A stretch of 64,000 bases of DNA. It comes from Gemmatimonadetes bacterium 2013_60CM_65_52. Lineage in GTDB: Bacteria; Gemmatimonadota; Gemmatimonadetes; Gemmatimonadales; Gemmatimonadaceae. The position numbers and the translations under genes were made by a program. Under the pieces are notes generated by a model. That model was not told the DNA's origin, made no database searches, and saw only the letters and a list, made by a program, of their open reading frames with translations. Shown here piece after piece: positions 16,648-24,233 of the stretch. Position 1 is the stretch's first letter. Every line of letters starts with the position of its first letter. Location: contig NGFI01000010.1 in NCBI GenBank assembly GCA_002215645.1, positions 62,001 through 126,000 of the forward strand. The letters are read 5' to 3'.

Positions 16648-18023
16648 CGCTGGAGCTCCGCGTGATGAGCGGCTCGCGCGCGGGGGCGAGCCTGAGCTTC
16701 GACAAGTCCGACGTGACTGTCGGACGCCATGGAACGAGCGACCTGCGATTCGATCCGCACGCCGATCTCGACGTCTCCACACGCCACGCGGAGCTCCATG
16801 AGCAGAACGGTCTGTGGCGCATCATCGATCAGGCGAGCACGAACGGAACGTACGTGAACGGCGTGCGCGTTTCCGGCAGCAAGGCGCTGAAGGACGGCGA
16901 CGTGATCAACTTTGGTGTGAACGGACCTCGCGTGGAAGTTCATCTGGGCGGATCCGGCGCCGCGCCGGCGACGAGACTGAGTCCGGGAATCGCAGGTATT
17001 CCACTGCGGACGGCATCGGGACGCGTGGACACCGGCGTGCGCGTGGCGATCGCCGTGAATGAGCAGACCAGGGCAATGCGCCGGCTCTTCGCGGGAGTCA
17101 TCGCGGTCGTCGTACTGGCCGGCGCGGCCGGACTGGTCTGGAGCCAGCGTCGCTCCGCGTCGCACGAGGCGGAGCTGAACGCGCTCATTGCACATGGCGA
17201 CAGCATGACGGCCGCGCTTCAGAAGACGATCGCGTCCATGCGCCCCGCGGACTCGGCGCTGCGTGCATCGCTCGAGGCACAGCTCGCCAAGCAGAGGAGT
17301 CAAATGGCGAGCGCGCGCGAGCTCGTCGCGGACGGCAAGGGCACGGTTGAAGAGCTGTCGCGGCGCCTGGGCCCTGTGCCAGAGGTCGCGCGGATGGACT
17401 TCGCGCGCGTCTCCGAGCTGAACGATGCGGCTGTCGCGATGATCGCCAGCGACTTCGACGGAAATTTCCTCGCGGGCACGGCATTCGGCGTCACGCCCGG
17501 CGGGCTGTTGATGACGAACCGCCACGTGGTGCGCACAGAGGGGGGCAAGGACGCGCGACGTGTGATGGTGATCTTCGCCAACACGAAGGTCTGGCTCCCG
17601 GCGAAGATCGTCCGCGCGAGCGACACGGACGATCTCGCGCTGCTTCAGATCGACGTGCCCGGATCGTACCCGGTGGTGGCGGGCGTGAGCCGAGCTGGCG
17701 GGCTGGCGCGCGTGGGCGCGGCGGTGGCGTCGATCGGTTATCCGGGCGCGACCGACACGCCGATGGAGGGCAGCGGCATGAAGATCACGGCGCGCACGAC
17801 CATCACGGCCGGCACGGTGAGCAAGCGCCTGGATGACGTGCTCCAGATCGACTCGTACGCGGGCCACGGCTCCAGCGGGAGTCCCGTGTTCGACGCCGCC
17901 GGCACGGTGGTGGGCGTCATCTATGGCGGAGCGAGGGAGAGCAACGGCCGCATCGTGTACGCGATTCCCGCGCAGCGCGTCGCGGCGTTCCTCGGCAGCG
18001 AAGGCTCGGCGATTATCCGTTAG
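16644..18023 (+). CDS. FHA domain - membrane span - trypsin-like serine protease
   Basis: 459 aa. The cytosolic FHA domain (about 1-90) has VGRHGTSDLRF, STRHAEL and ASTNGTYVNG. A span (LFAGVIAVVVLAGAAGLVW) at about 150-168 is followed by a periplasmic coiled region (about 175-240) and an S1C/trypsin-like domain with catalytic His in TNRHVV, Asp in DDLALLQI and Ser in GHGSSGSPVF. No PDZ domain. The layout suggests that phosphothreonine binding inside controls proteolysis outside, which is inference. It is the last gene of the operon; its stop overlaps the convergent anmK stop by 11 bases. Confidence 0.92.
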   Translation: MTLELRVMSGSRAGASLSFDKSDVTVGRHGTSDLRFDPHADLDVSTRHAELHEQNGLWRIIDQASTNGTYVNGVRVSGSKALKDGDVINFGVNGPRVEVHLGGSGAAPATRLSPGIAGIPLRTASGRVDTGVRVAIAVNEQTRAMRRLFAGVIAVVVLAGAAGLVWSQRRSASHEAELNALIAHGDSMTAALQKTIASMRPADSALRASLEAQLAKQRSQMASARELVADGKGTVEELSRRLGPVPEVARMDFARVSELNDAAVAMIASDFDGNFLAGTAFGVTPGGLLMTNRHVVRTEGGKDARRVMVIFANTKVWLPAKIVRASDTDDLALLQIDVPGSYPVVAGVSRAGGLARVGAAVASIGYPGATDTPMEGSGMKITARTTITAGTVSKRLDDVLQIDSYAGHGSSGSPVFDAAGTVVGVIYGGARESNGRIVYAIPAQRVAAFLGSEGSAIIR

Positions 18024-19155
18024 GGGGCGTCAGCATGCCAAGCACGCGCCGCTCTCTCGCGCCGGTGGCGGATGGCACGTTTCCGGGAATTCCCTCGAGA
18101 TGCAGATGCGCGAGCAGCGCGAAGGCCACCGCTTCCTTGGCCTCACCGTCGAAATAGCGCTCGTCGAACGGAACGACGTCCAGCGGGGCGAGTGCCTCCC
18201 GCAGCTGGCCAACCAGCGTCGGATTCCTGGCGCCACCGCCCGAGATGAGGACTTCCTCCACGGGCTCGGGAATGAATCGCCGATATGCGTCGGCGATGCT
18301 GCGTGCCGTCAGCGCGGTCGCGGTGGCGACGACGTCCGCGTCCTCTGCGCCCGCGTCGCGGCACAAGGCAATGAAGCGCGCGAAATACTTGTCGTCGAAC
18401 AGCTCGCGTCCGGTGCTCTTCGGCGGCTCCAGCCAGAAGTAGGGTTCGGCGAGCAGCGTCGTGACGACGTCGTACAGCACGCGGCCTGACGCTCCGATGC
18501 GGCCGTCGACATCGTAGCGTTTGTCGAAGAGCTTCTGCGTCACCGCGTCTACGATCCCAACGCCCGGTCCGGTGTCGAAGGCACGCACGCTCGCGAGCGT
18601 GCCGTCGGGCGGCACGACACTCACGTTGCCGATGCCGCCGATGTTCTGAAGCGCGCGCCAGCGTCCTCCTCCGAACAGCAGCGCATCCGCGATGGTGACG
18701 AGTGGCGCGCCCTGCCCTCCCACGGCCATGTCGCGCACACGGAAGTCACTCACGACCGGAAGACCAGTGCGCTCGGCGATCACCGATGGCGCATCGATCT
18801 GCCAGGTGGAGTGCGGCGGCTCATGCCAGAGCGTGTGGCCATGTGAACCGACTGCACGAATGTCCTCGCGCGCGACGCCGGCATCAGCGATGACTGCCAC
18901 GGCGGCGTCCGCGAGCCAGCCGCCGAGATCCACGGCGAGCATGCAATACTCTCGCGCGGCGCCCTCGCGCATCGCTCGCATGAGGCGCTCTCGCTGTGAC
19001 GGCGAATATTCGGCGACGCGAAAGCTGAGCAGCTCGACGTCAAATGTGGAGCCCGTCGATGGTGCAAAGCGTGCGACGGCGGCGGAGATGCCGTCGAGCG
19101 ACGTGCCCGACATGAGTCCGACGTATGTTCCGCCCTGACGCTCGTCGGCGGTCAT
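18013..19155 (-). CDS. anmK: Anhydro-N-acetylmuramic acid kinase
   Basis: 380 aa. Phosphorylates and hydrolyses 1,6-anhydro-MurNAc to MurNAc-6-phosphate in murein recycling. Motifs: GLMSGTSLDGISAAV at the N-terminus, GSHGHTLWHEPP, NIGGIGNVS, FDTGPGVGIVDA and ISGGGARNPTL, all AnmK/ASKHA signatures. I started at ATG 19155, which overlaps the murQ stop (ATGA); the longer open frame upstream is murQ read out of frame. The product of AnmK is the substrate of MurQ, so the pairing is functional. Confidence 0.96.
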   Translation of the reverse strand: MTADERQGGTYVGLMSGTSLDGISAAVARFAPSTGSTFDVELLSFRVAEYSPSQRERLMRAMREGAAREYCMLAVDLGGWLADAAVAVIADAGVAREDIRAVGSHGHTLWHEPPHSTWQIDAPSVIAERTGLPVVSDFRVRDMAVGGQGAPLVTIADALLFGGGRWRALQNIGGIGNVSVVPPDGTLASVRAFDTGPGVGIVDAVTQKLFDKRYDVDGRIGASGRVLYDVVTTLLAEPYFWLEPPKSTGRELFDDKYFARFIALCRDAGAEDADVVATATALTARSIADAYRRFIPEPVEEVLISGGGARNPTLVGQLREALAPLDVVPFDERYFDGEAKEAVAFALLAHLHLEGIPGNVPSATGARERRVLGMLTPPNG

Positions 19156-20069
19156 TCGACCGGTGGCGGCGCGCCACCGATGACGCGGCGCACGACACCG
19201 CCGTTCTCGGCCAGGCGACGCTGAGCCTCCTCTGGCGACATGCCGAGCGCGTTCATGACGATGGCGAGCTTCACGGAACCGTCGGCGCGCTCGAGCAGCT
19301 CGCGCGCTTCGTCGCGGGACACGCGACATACCTCGGCCACGATGCGCTGGCTGCGGTCGACCAGTTTGTCGTTGGTGGCGCGCAGGTCGATCATCAGGTT
19401 GCCGAAGGTCTTGCCCAGCCGGACCATCGCGCCCGTGGTGATCATGTTGAGGATCAGCTTGGTGGCGGTCCCCGCCTTGAGACGTGTGCTTCCGGTGACG
19501 ACCTCCGGTCCCGTGATGGCGACGATGGGGACGTCTACCCATTGCAGCGTCTCCGGCGGCGGCGGAGAGCATGCGACGATGGCCGTGCGCGCTCCGACGC
19601 CGCGCGCGTATTCGAGCGCGATTCGTACATAGGGTGTCGTCCCCGAAGCGGCGATACCGACGACCATGTCTCCCTTGCGAACGCCGCGCGCTGCGAGATC
19701 GGCGCGCGCCTGCGGGAGGTCGTCTTCCGCGCCTTCCTGTGATCTCGTCAATGCCGCTGGACCACCGGCGATGATTCCCTGCACCATCTCGGGGTCGGTG
19801 CCAAACGTGGGCGGACACTCGGACGCGTCCAGGACGCCGAGTCGTCCCGACGTTCCGGCGCCGACGTAAAACAGGCGGCCGCCCTTTCTGAACGTATCTT
19901 CCGCCGAGGAAATGGCCTCGGCGATGCGGTCGCGTTGCATGGCGACGGCATCGGGCACCGTGCGATCCTCGGCGATCATGAGGTCGACGATGCCTGCTGG
20001 CTCCGCGAGATCGATGTCTTGCGTGCGCGGGTTGCGCCGCTCGGTAACGCGGGGATCAGGAACGCGCAC
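19152..20069 (-). CDS. murQ: N-acetylmuramic acid 6-phosphate etherase
   Basis: 305 aa from a GTG at 20069; the frame stays open to a GTG at 20129 but family proteins begin near here. Cleaves the lactyl ether of MurNAc-6-P to give GlcNAc-6-P and D-lactate. The SIS-domain signature GAGTSGRLGVLDASECPPTF and the following GIIAGG are diagnostic; also AASGTTPYV and the C-terminal helical segment LGMSPEEAQRRLAENGG. It is translationally coupled to anmK and divergent from a small envelope protein, with the start region sharing a gap of about 60-120 bases. Confidence 0.96.
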   Translation of the reverse strand: MRVPDPRVTERRNPRTQDIDLAEPAGIVDLMIAEDRTVPDAVAMQRDRIAEAISSAEDTFRKGGRLFYVGAGTSGRLGVLDASECPPTFGTDPEMVQGIIAGGPAALTRSQEGAEDDLPQARADLAARGVRKGDMVVGIAASGTTPYVRIALEYARGVGARTAIVACSPPPPETLQWVDVPIVAITGPEVVTGSTRLKAGTATKLILNMITTGAMVRLGKTFGNLMIDLRATNDKLVDRSQRIVAEVCRVSRDEARELLERADGSVKLAIVMNALGMSPEEAQRRLAENGGVVRRVIGGAPPPVE

Positions 20070-20187
20070 GTGATCCGGTTGGGAGACGACAACAAAAACG
20101 GGAACCGCGGGTAGAAAACCGCTGTTCACTCTCGGACGACGCGGCTAAGTTACCGGGCGTCGTTCGCCACTCGCAAGCCGGAGCTCC

Positions 20188-20811
20188 GTGCGCACACGAC
20201 TCATCGCCATGCTCATCCTCGCGACCGGTACGTCGGCCGGCGCGCAGATTGGCCGTTCCCGATTCGGATTCACCCAGCCCGCCGCGTGGGTCTCGGCCGG
20301 CGTCGGCCTCGATCAGGGCTTCACCGTCATCGATGGCAAGACGAACAGCCGCTGGGAGTTTGGCAGCGCGACGCAATATCATGTGACGATGGAGAAGAGC
20401 GTGTCGCCGGGTGCCACGCTCGGAGTCCACGGATCAACGGGACGCGTGCCGCTCCTGTTCAACGGCATCACGGCGACTGAAGCGGACGCGAATGTCTCGC
20501 GCATATTCGCGACCGCGCGTCTGTCGAGCGGCGTCGGCTTTCACAGCGTGCTCGAGGCGAGCGCCGGCGCGACGATCTACTCGAACTTTCAGCGGCGCGA
20601 CACGGGTGCGCAGATCGGCCCGTCCGGCGCGACGACGGACTTCTCGTTCGCGTTCGGTTACGGATTGGGTTATGCGTTCTCTCCGACGTTCGCGGTGGAT
20701 GTGGTGCAGGACATCACGACGGATCTGCATTCATCCAGCGGAGTGCCGCCAAACACGGATTCCTCGGTTCGCATACACGGGACACGAATTATGGGTAGAA
20801 TTGGATGGTGA
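20188..20811 (+). CDS. Exported small beta-barrel-like protein, unknown function
   Basis: 207 aa from GTG 20188. A signal peptide (MRTRLIAMLILATGTSAGAQ) ends with a GAQ cleavage region. The rest alternates hydrophobic and polar residues with many Gly/Ser/Thr (FSFAFGYGLGYAFSPTFAVD), and ends in IMGRIGW, an aromatic C-terminus typical of outer-membrane barrels. Probably a small outer-membrane protein. The family is not recognised. It is divergent from murQ; whether it is linked to murein recycling is unknown. Confidence 0.75.
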   Translation: MRTRLIAMLILATGTSAGAQIGRSRFGFTQPAAWVSAGVGLDQGFTVIDGKTNSRWEFGSATQYHVTMEKSVSPGATLGVHGSTGRVPLLFNGITATEADANVSRIFATARLSSGVGFHSVLEASAGATIYSNFQRRDTGAQIGPSGATTDFSFAFGYGLGYAFSPTFAVDVVQDITTDLHSSSGVPPNTDSSVRIHGTRIMGRIGW

Positions 20812-20930
20812 GCTTCGGACGTCAGAGTTACTACTCCAGGACTCTCCGCCGCCGATGCCCCTGCGGCGATGGGACGGCTGACGGCAGAGATCAGCTTTCA
20901 GAGATCAGACTCTGACTCGGAAACGTCGTG

Positions 20931-20986
20931 TACCGGATACGCTTTTTTACCGAGTGCCGGGTATCGAGTACTGGTCTTCACTACTG
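20931..20986 (+). repeat. Dispersed repeat element, partial copy upstream of cydA
   Basis: TACCGGATACG at 20931 followed by the conserved arm at 20948-20974 (begins TACCGAGTGCCGGGTATCGA) and TCTTCACTACTG. It matches the right half of the elements at 10644-10911 and 61549-61710. It ends 11 bases before the cydA start, so it forms the cydA leader. Confidence 0.8.
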
Positions 20987-20997
20987 CCGTTGATTGT

Positions 20998-22293
20998 GTG
21001 AACGATCTGTTCGCCGCGCGTCTGCAGATGGCGATCTCCCTCGGCTTCCATATCATCTTCGCCGAGATCGGGATTGCGATGCCGTTGATGATGGTGATCG
21101 CAGAATGGCGGTGGCGGCGCACGGGAGACGCCGCATTTCTTCAGCTCGCGAAGCGGTGGGCGAACGGAACGGCGGTTCTGTTCGCGGTGGGTGCGGTGTC
21201 CGGGACCGTGTTGTCCTTCGAGCTCGGACTGCTCTGGCCAGGCTTCATGCGCCTCGCCGGCCCGCTGATCGGCATGCCGTTCTCGCTCGAGGGTTTTGCC
21301 TTTTTTCTCGAGGCGATCTTTCTCGGCGTCTATCTCTACGGGTGGGATCGTGTGCGCCCGAAGGTGCATCTCGCCGCTGGAATCATCGTCGCAGCGAGCG
21401 GCGCGGCGTCGGCGGTGTTCGTCGTGATGGTCAATGCATGGATGAATACTCCGACCGGATATTCCCTCGACTCCGGTGGCCACCTGGTGGACATCGATCC
21501 GATCGCGGCGATGCAGAGTCCGGCGGCGTTTCAGCAGGCGCTGCACATGCTGCTCGCCGCATATGCGGCCACCGGACTCGCGGTGGCTGGCGTGCATGCG
21601 TTCATGTTGCTGCGCGGCGCCTCGCCCGTATTCCATCGTCGCGCGCTCGCCATCGCGCTTGCCGTTGGCGGGCCAGCCGCCGTGCTCCAGCCCATATCGG
21701 GCGACATCAGCGCTCGCGTCGTGGCCCTCACGCAGCCGGTGAAGCTCGCTGCGCTGGAAGCGCAGTGGAAGACCGAGCGGGGCGCTCCAATTCGCATTGG
21801 TGGATGGCCGGATGCCGCACGTGAACAGACGCGGTGGGCGTTGGAGATTCCGTACGGATTGTCACTGCTGGCCTTTCATGATCCGGGCGCGGTGGTGAAA
21901 GGACTGCAGAGCGTTGAGGCGTCGGATCGGCCGCCGGTTGCGGTCGTTCACCTCGCGTTTCAGGCAATGGTGGGACTGGGTACGACGATGGCGCTCGTGG
22001 CGCTGTGGGCGGGATGGGTCGCGTGGCGGCGGCGCGACGTCGCGGCAAGTCGTCGCGTGCTGCGCGCGTTGGTGGTGATCGCGCCGTTCGGATTCATTGC
22101 GACCGAGGCCGGCTGGATCGTGACGGAGGTGGGCCGGCAGCCGTGGGTGGTGCAAGGGCTGATGCGGACGTCTGACGCCGTGACACCGATGCCAGGGCTC
22201 ATCGTACCGATGGTCATCTTCACCCTTCTCTATGTGGGACTCGGTGCGATCGTCGTCGCATTGATCGCATCGCTGGTGCGGGAGACCAGATGA
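20998..22293 (+). CDS. cydA: Cytochrome bd-type quinol oxidase subunit I
   Basis: 431 aa from GTG 20998. High-affinity terminal oxidase transferring electrons from quinol to oxygen in the inner membrane. Haem ligand regions: His in GFHIIFAE, His in ALHMLLAAYAATG, Met in MVGLGTTMAL, and the GRQPWVVQGLMRT motif. About nine spans. It is shorter than E. coli CydA (about 520 aa), consistent with the short Q-loop (CIO-type) group. The frame is open upstream, but those residues are repeat sequence. It overlaps cydB (ATGA). Confidence 0.95.
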   Translation: MNDLFAARLQMAISLGFHIIFAEIGIAMPLMMVIAEWRWRRTGDAAFLQLAKRWANGTAVLFAVGAVSGTVLSFELGLLWPGFMRLAGPLIGMPFSLEGFAFFLEAIFLGVYLYGWDRVRPKVHLAAGIIVAASGAASAVFVVMVNAWMNTPTGYSLDSGGHLVDIDPIAAMQSPAAFQQALHMLLAAYAATGLAVAGVHAFMLLRGASPVFHRRALAIALAVGGPAAVLQPISGDISARVVALTQPVKLAALEAQWKTERGAPIRIGGWPDAAREQTRWALEIPYGLSLLAFHDPGAVVKGLQSVEASDRPPVAVVHLAFQAMVGLGTTMALVALWAGWVAWRRRDVAASRRVLRALVVIAPFGFIATEAGWIVTEVGRQPWVVQGLMRTSDAVTPMPGLIVPMVIFTLLYVGLGAIVVALIASLVRETR

Positions 22294-23336
22294 TAGGACT
22301 CCCGGAGATCATTGCCGGCATCATGGTGATGGGGCTCAACGCATATGTGCTGACGGGCGGAGCCGATTTCGGTGGAGGCATGTGGGATCTGCTGGCGCGC
22401 GGCCCGCGCCGCGACGCACAGCGCACGTTGATCGCGCACGCGATCGGGCCCATCTGGGAAGCGAACCACGTCTGGTTGATTCTCGTCGTCGTGATTCTGT
22501 TCACCGCGTTTCCAGCCGCATTTGCCACGCTCGGAACTGTGCTGCACATCCCGCTGTCGCTCATGCTGACGGGGATCGTGTTGCGCGGATCGTCGTTCGT
22601 GTTTCGCAGCTACGGCGCGCGCGACGACCTGAGCCAGCGACGCTGGGGACGCGTGTTCGCCATCGCCAGCCTCCTTACCCCTCTTCTTCTTGGCGTCATC
22701 GTCGGTGCCATCGCCTCGGGCGCGGTTGGTGCGGTATCGCCAGGCGCCGAGTCGTCCTCGTTCGTCGCGGTCTACGTGGCCCCGTGGCTTTCGCCGTTTC
22801 CGCTTGCGATGGGCGTGCTTGCGCTCACGATGTTCGCGTTTCTCGCGGCGGTGTATCTCGCAGTCGCCGCGGGCGACGAACCGTTGCGCGACGATTTCCG
22901 GCGACGCGCGCTCGGCGCAGCACTGACGATGTTCATCGCGGCGTTCGGTGGACTCGTTGTGGCGGAGCTGCACGTGCCGCACGTGAGCTGGCGCATGACG
23001 CACGGGATCGCGCTCGTGCTTCAGGCCGCGATCGCGCTCGCTGCTCTCTCGGCGATCTGGTCGCTCTGGACGCTCTGGACGCGGCGCTATGCGGCCGCGC
23101 GTGTGGCCGCGGCGACGCAGGTGTCGCTGATCGTGTGGGGCTGGGTCATCGTGCAGTATCCATTCGTCGTGCCGCCGACGCTTACGCTTCGCGACGCGGC
23201 GGCGCCCTCAGTCACGCTGCGGCTGCTCCTGTACGGGTTGGTCGGAGGCGGCGTGATCCTGCTGCCGGCACTCGCCTATCTCTTCCGCACCTTCGCAGCC
23301 ACGGAACGGCGCGTCGACCGGATGCCCGAGCCCTGA
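22290..23336 (+). CDS. cydB: Cytochrome bd-type quinol oxidase subunit II
   Basis: 348 aa. Partner of CydA. The N-terminal YVLTGGADFGGGMWDLLA and the following GPIWEANHVWLILVVV are CydB signatures; about eight to nine hydrophobic spans follow. The start overlaps the cydA stop. No cydX or cydDC genes are nearby; the ABC exporter at 28515 is a single-gene MsbA-like type rather than CydDC. Confidence 0.95.
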   Translation: MIGLPEIIAGIMVMGLNAYVLTGGADFGGGMWDLLARGPRRDAQRTLIAHAIGPIWEANHVWLILVVVILFTAFPAAFATLGTVLHIPLSLMLTGIVLRGSSFVFRSYGARDDLSQRRWGRVFAIASLLTPLLLGVIVGAIASGAVGAVSPGAESSSFVAVYVAPWLSPFPLAMGVLALTMFAFLAAVYLAVAAGDEPLRDDFRRRALGAALTMFIAAFGGLVVAELHVPHVSWRMTHGIALVLQAAIALAALSAIWSLWTLWTRRYAAARVAAATQVSLIVWGWVIVQYPFVVPPTLTLRDAAAPSVTLRLLLYGLVGGGVILLPALAYLFRTFAATERRVDRMPEP

Positions 23337-23412
23337 GCGCACGCGGGAAGGGATCTTGCAGCGAGCAAGGCTGCACCAATGATGCAGATCGCTCTTACGC
23401 CGGGAGTCTCAC

Positions 23413-24150
23413 ATGTCAAATCGCGCTTCGGTTGGCGCAGTCGTCCGGTCACTGGTTGCGGCAACTTTCATGACGTCGGCTGCATGCGGCACGCACGACG
23501 CCCCACGAAATGACTCGACCGCAGCGCTCGCCCCCGCTCCGGCCGAGTCGGCGAAGTCCAGTAGCCCCATGACACCGGTGCGCGGCAGCGTTGCCGCCGT
23601 GAGCGATACGTCGATCACGGTGACGACCGCGACGGGTGCGCAGACGATCCACATCGTCGCTCCGCTTCACGTCTACACGCGGACGCCGTCCGATCTTGCA
23701 CATGTGACACCGAATGCATTCGTGGGCATCACGTCGGTAGCGCAGCCGGACGGCTCGCAACGCGCGACCGAGATCCACGTCTTCCCGGAGGAGCTGCGGG
23801 GCACCGGCGAAGGGAGCCGCATGATGGAACAGACGGCCGGAAGCGCGGGGCGCAGCACGATGACGAACGGCTCCGTGTCGCCCTCCCGAATGACGAATGG
23901 CAGCGTGGCGGGTTCGCGGATGACCAACGGCACCGTCGGCACGACGAAGGGCGCTACCACCTACACGGTGACGTATCAGGGCGGCACACAAACCATCGAG
24001 ATTCCGGCCGGCGTCACGGTGACCACGATCGCGCTCACCCAGACCAGGCTTGTTCCCGGTGCGAATGTCGTCGTGCTGACAAAAGCAGGACCGGATGGCC
24101 GGCCGAGCGCCTCCGCCGTCATTCTCAGTGCTCCAATCGGAACGAAGTGA
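23413..24150 (+). CDS. Lipoprotein with MTNGSV repeats, unknown function
   Basis: 245 aa. An N-terminal hydrophobic segment ends in SAAC, a lipobox-like site, followed by an Ala/Pro/Ser-rich linker. A beta-rich part (about 53-130) and another (about 178-245) flank a repeat zone at about 150-178 with RSTMTNGSV, SRMTNGSV, SRMTNGTV. The two flanking parts each resemble a small DUF5666-like beta domain, though this match is weak. Probably an outer-envelope lipoprotein. It starts 76 bases after cydB and may be co-transcribed with it. Confidence 0.65.
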   Translation: MSNRASVGAVVRSLVAATFMTSAACGTHDAPRNDSTAALAPAPAESAKSSSPMTPVRGSVAAVSDTSITVTTATGAQTIHIVAPLHVYTRTPSDLAHVTPNAFVGITSVAQPDGSQRATEIHVFPEELRGTGEGSRMMEQTAGSAGRSTMTNGSVSPSRMTNGSVAGSRMTNGTVGTTKGATTYTVTYQGGTQTIEIPAGVTVTTIALTQTRLVPGANVVVLTKAGPDGRPSASAVILSAPIGTK

Positions 24151-24167
24151 AGCGCGCGCGCAGGGTG

Positions 24168-24173
24168 TATAAT
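24168..24173 (+). promoter_or_regulatory. Possible -10 box for ggt
   Basis: Perfect TATAAT at 24168-24173 in an otherwise GC-rich gap, 61 bases before the ggt ATG. The -35 position (AAGTGA at 24145-24150) matches the consensus poorly. Confidence 0.45.
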
Positions 24174-24233
24174 GCGCGGTGAGCGGATCGGTCGGATTTG
24201 AAGCGCGAGATCCGCGCCTTACCAGGAGCACAC

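Noticed and set aside
16584-17867. 427-codon minus-strand ORF opposite the FHA-protease
   Set aside because: Shadow; the plus-strand frame carries FHA and catalytic-triad motifs.
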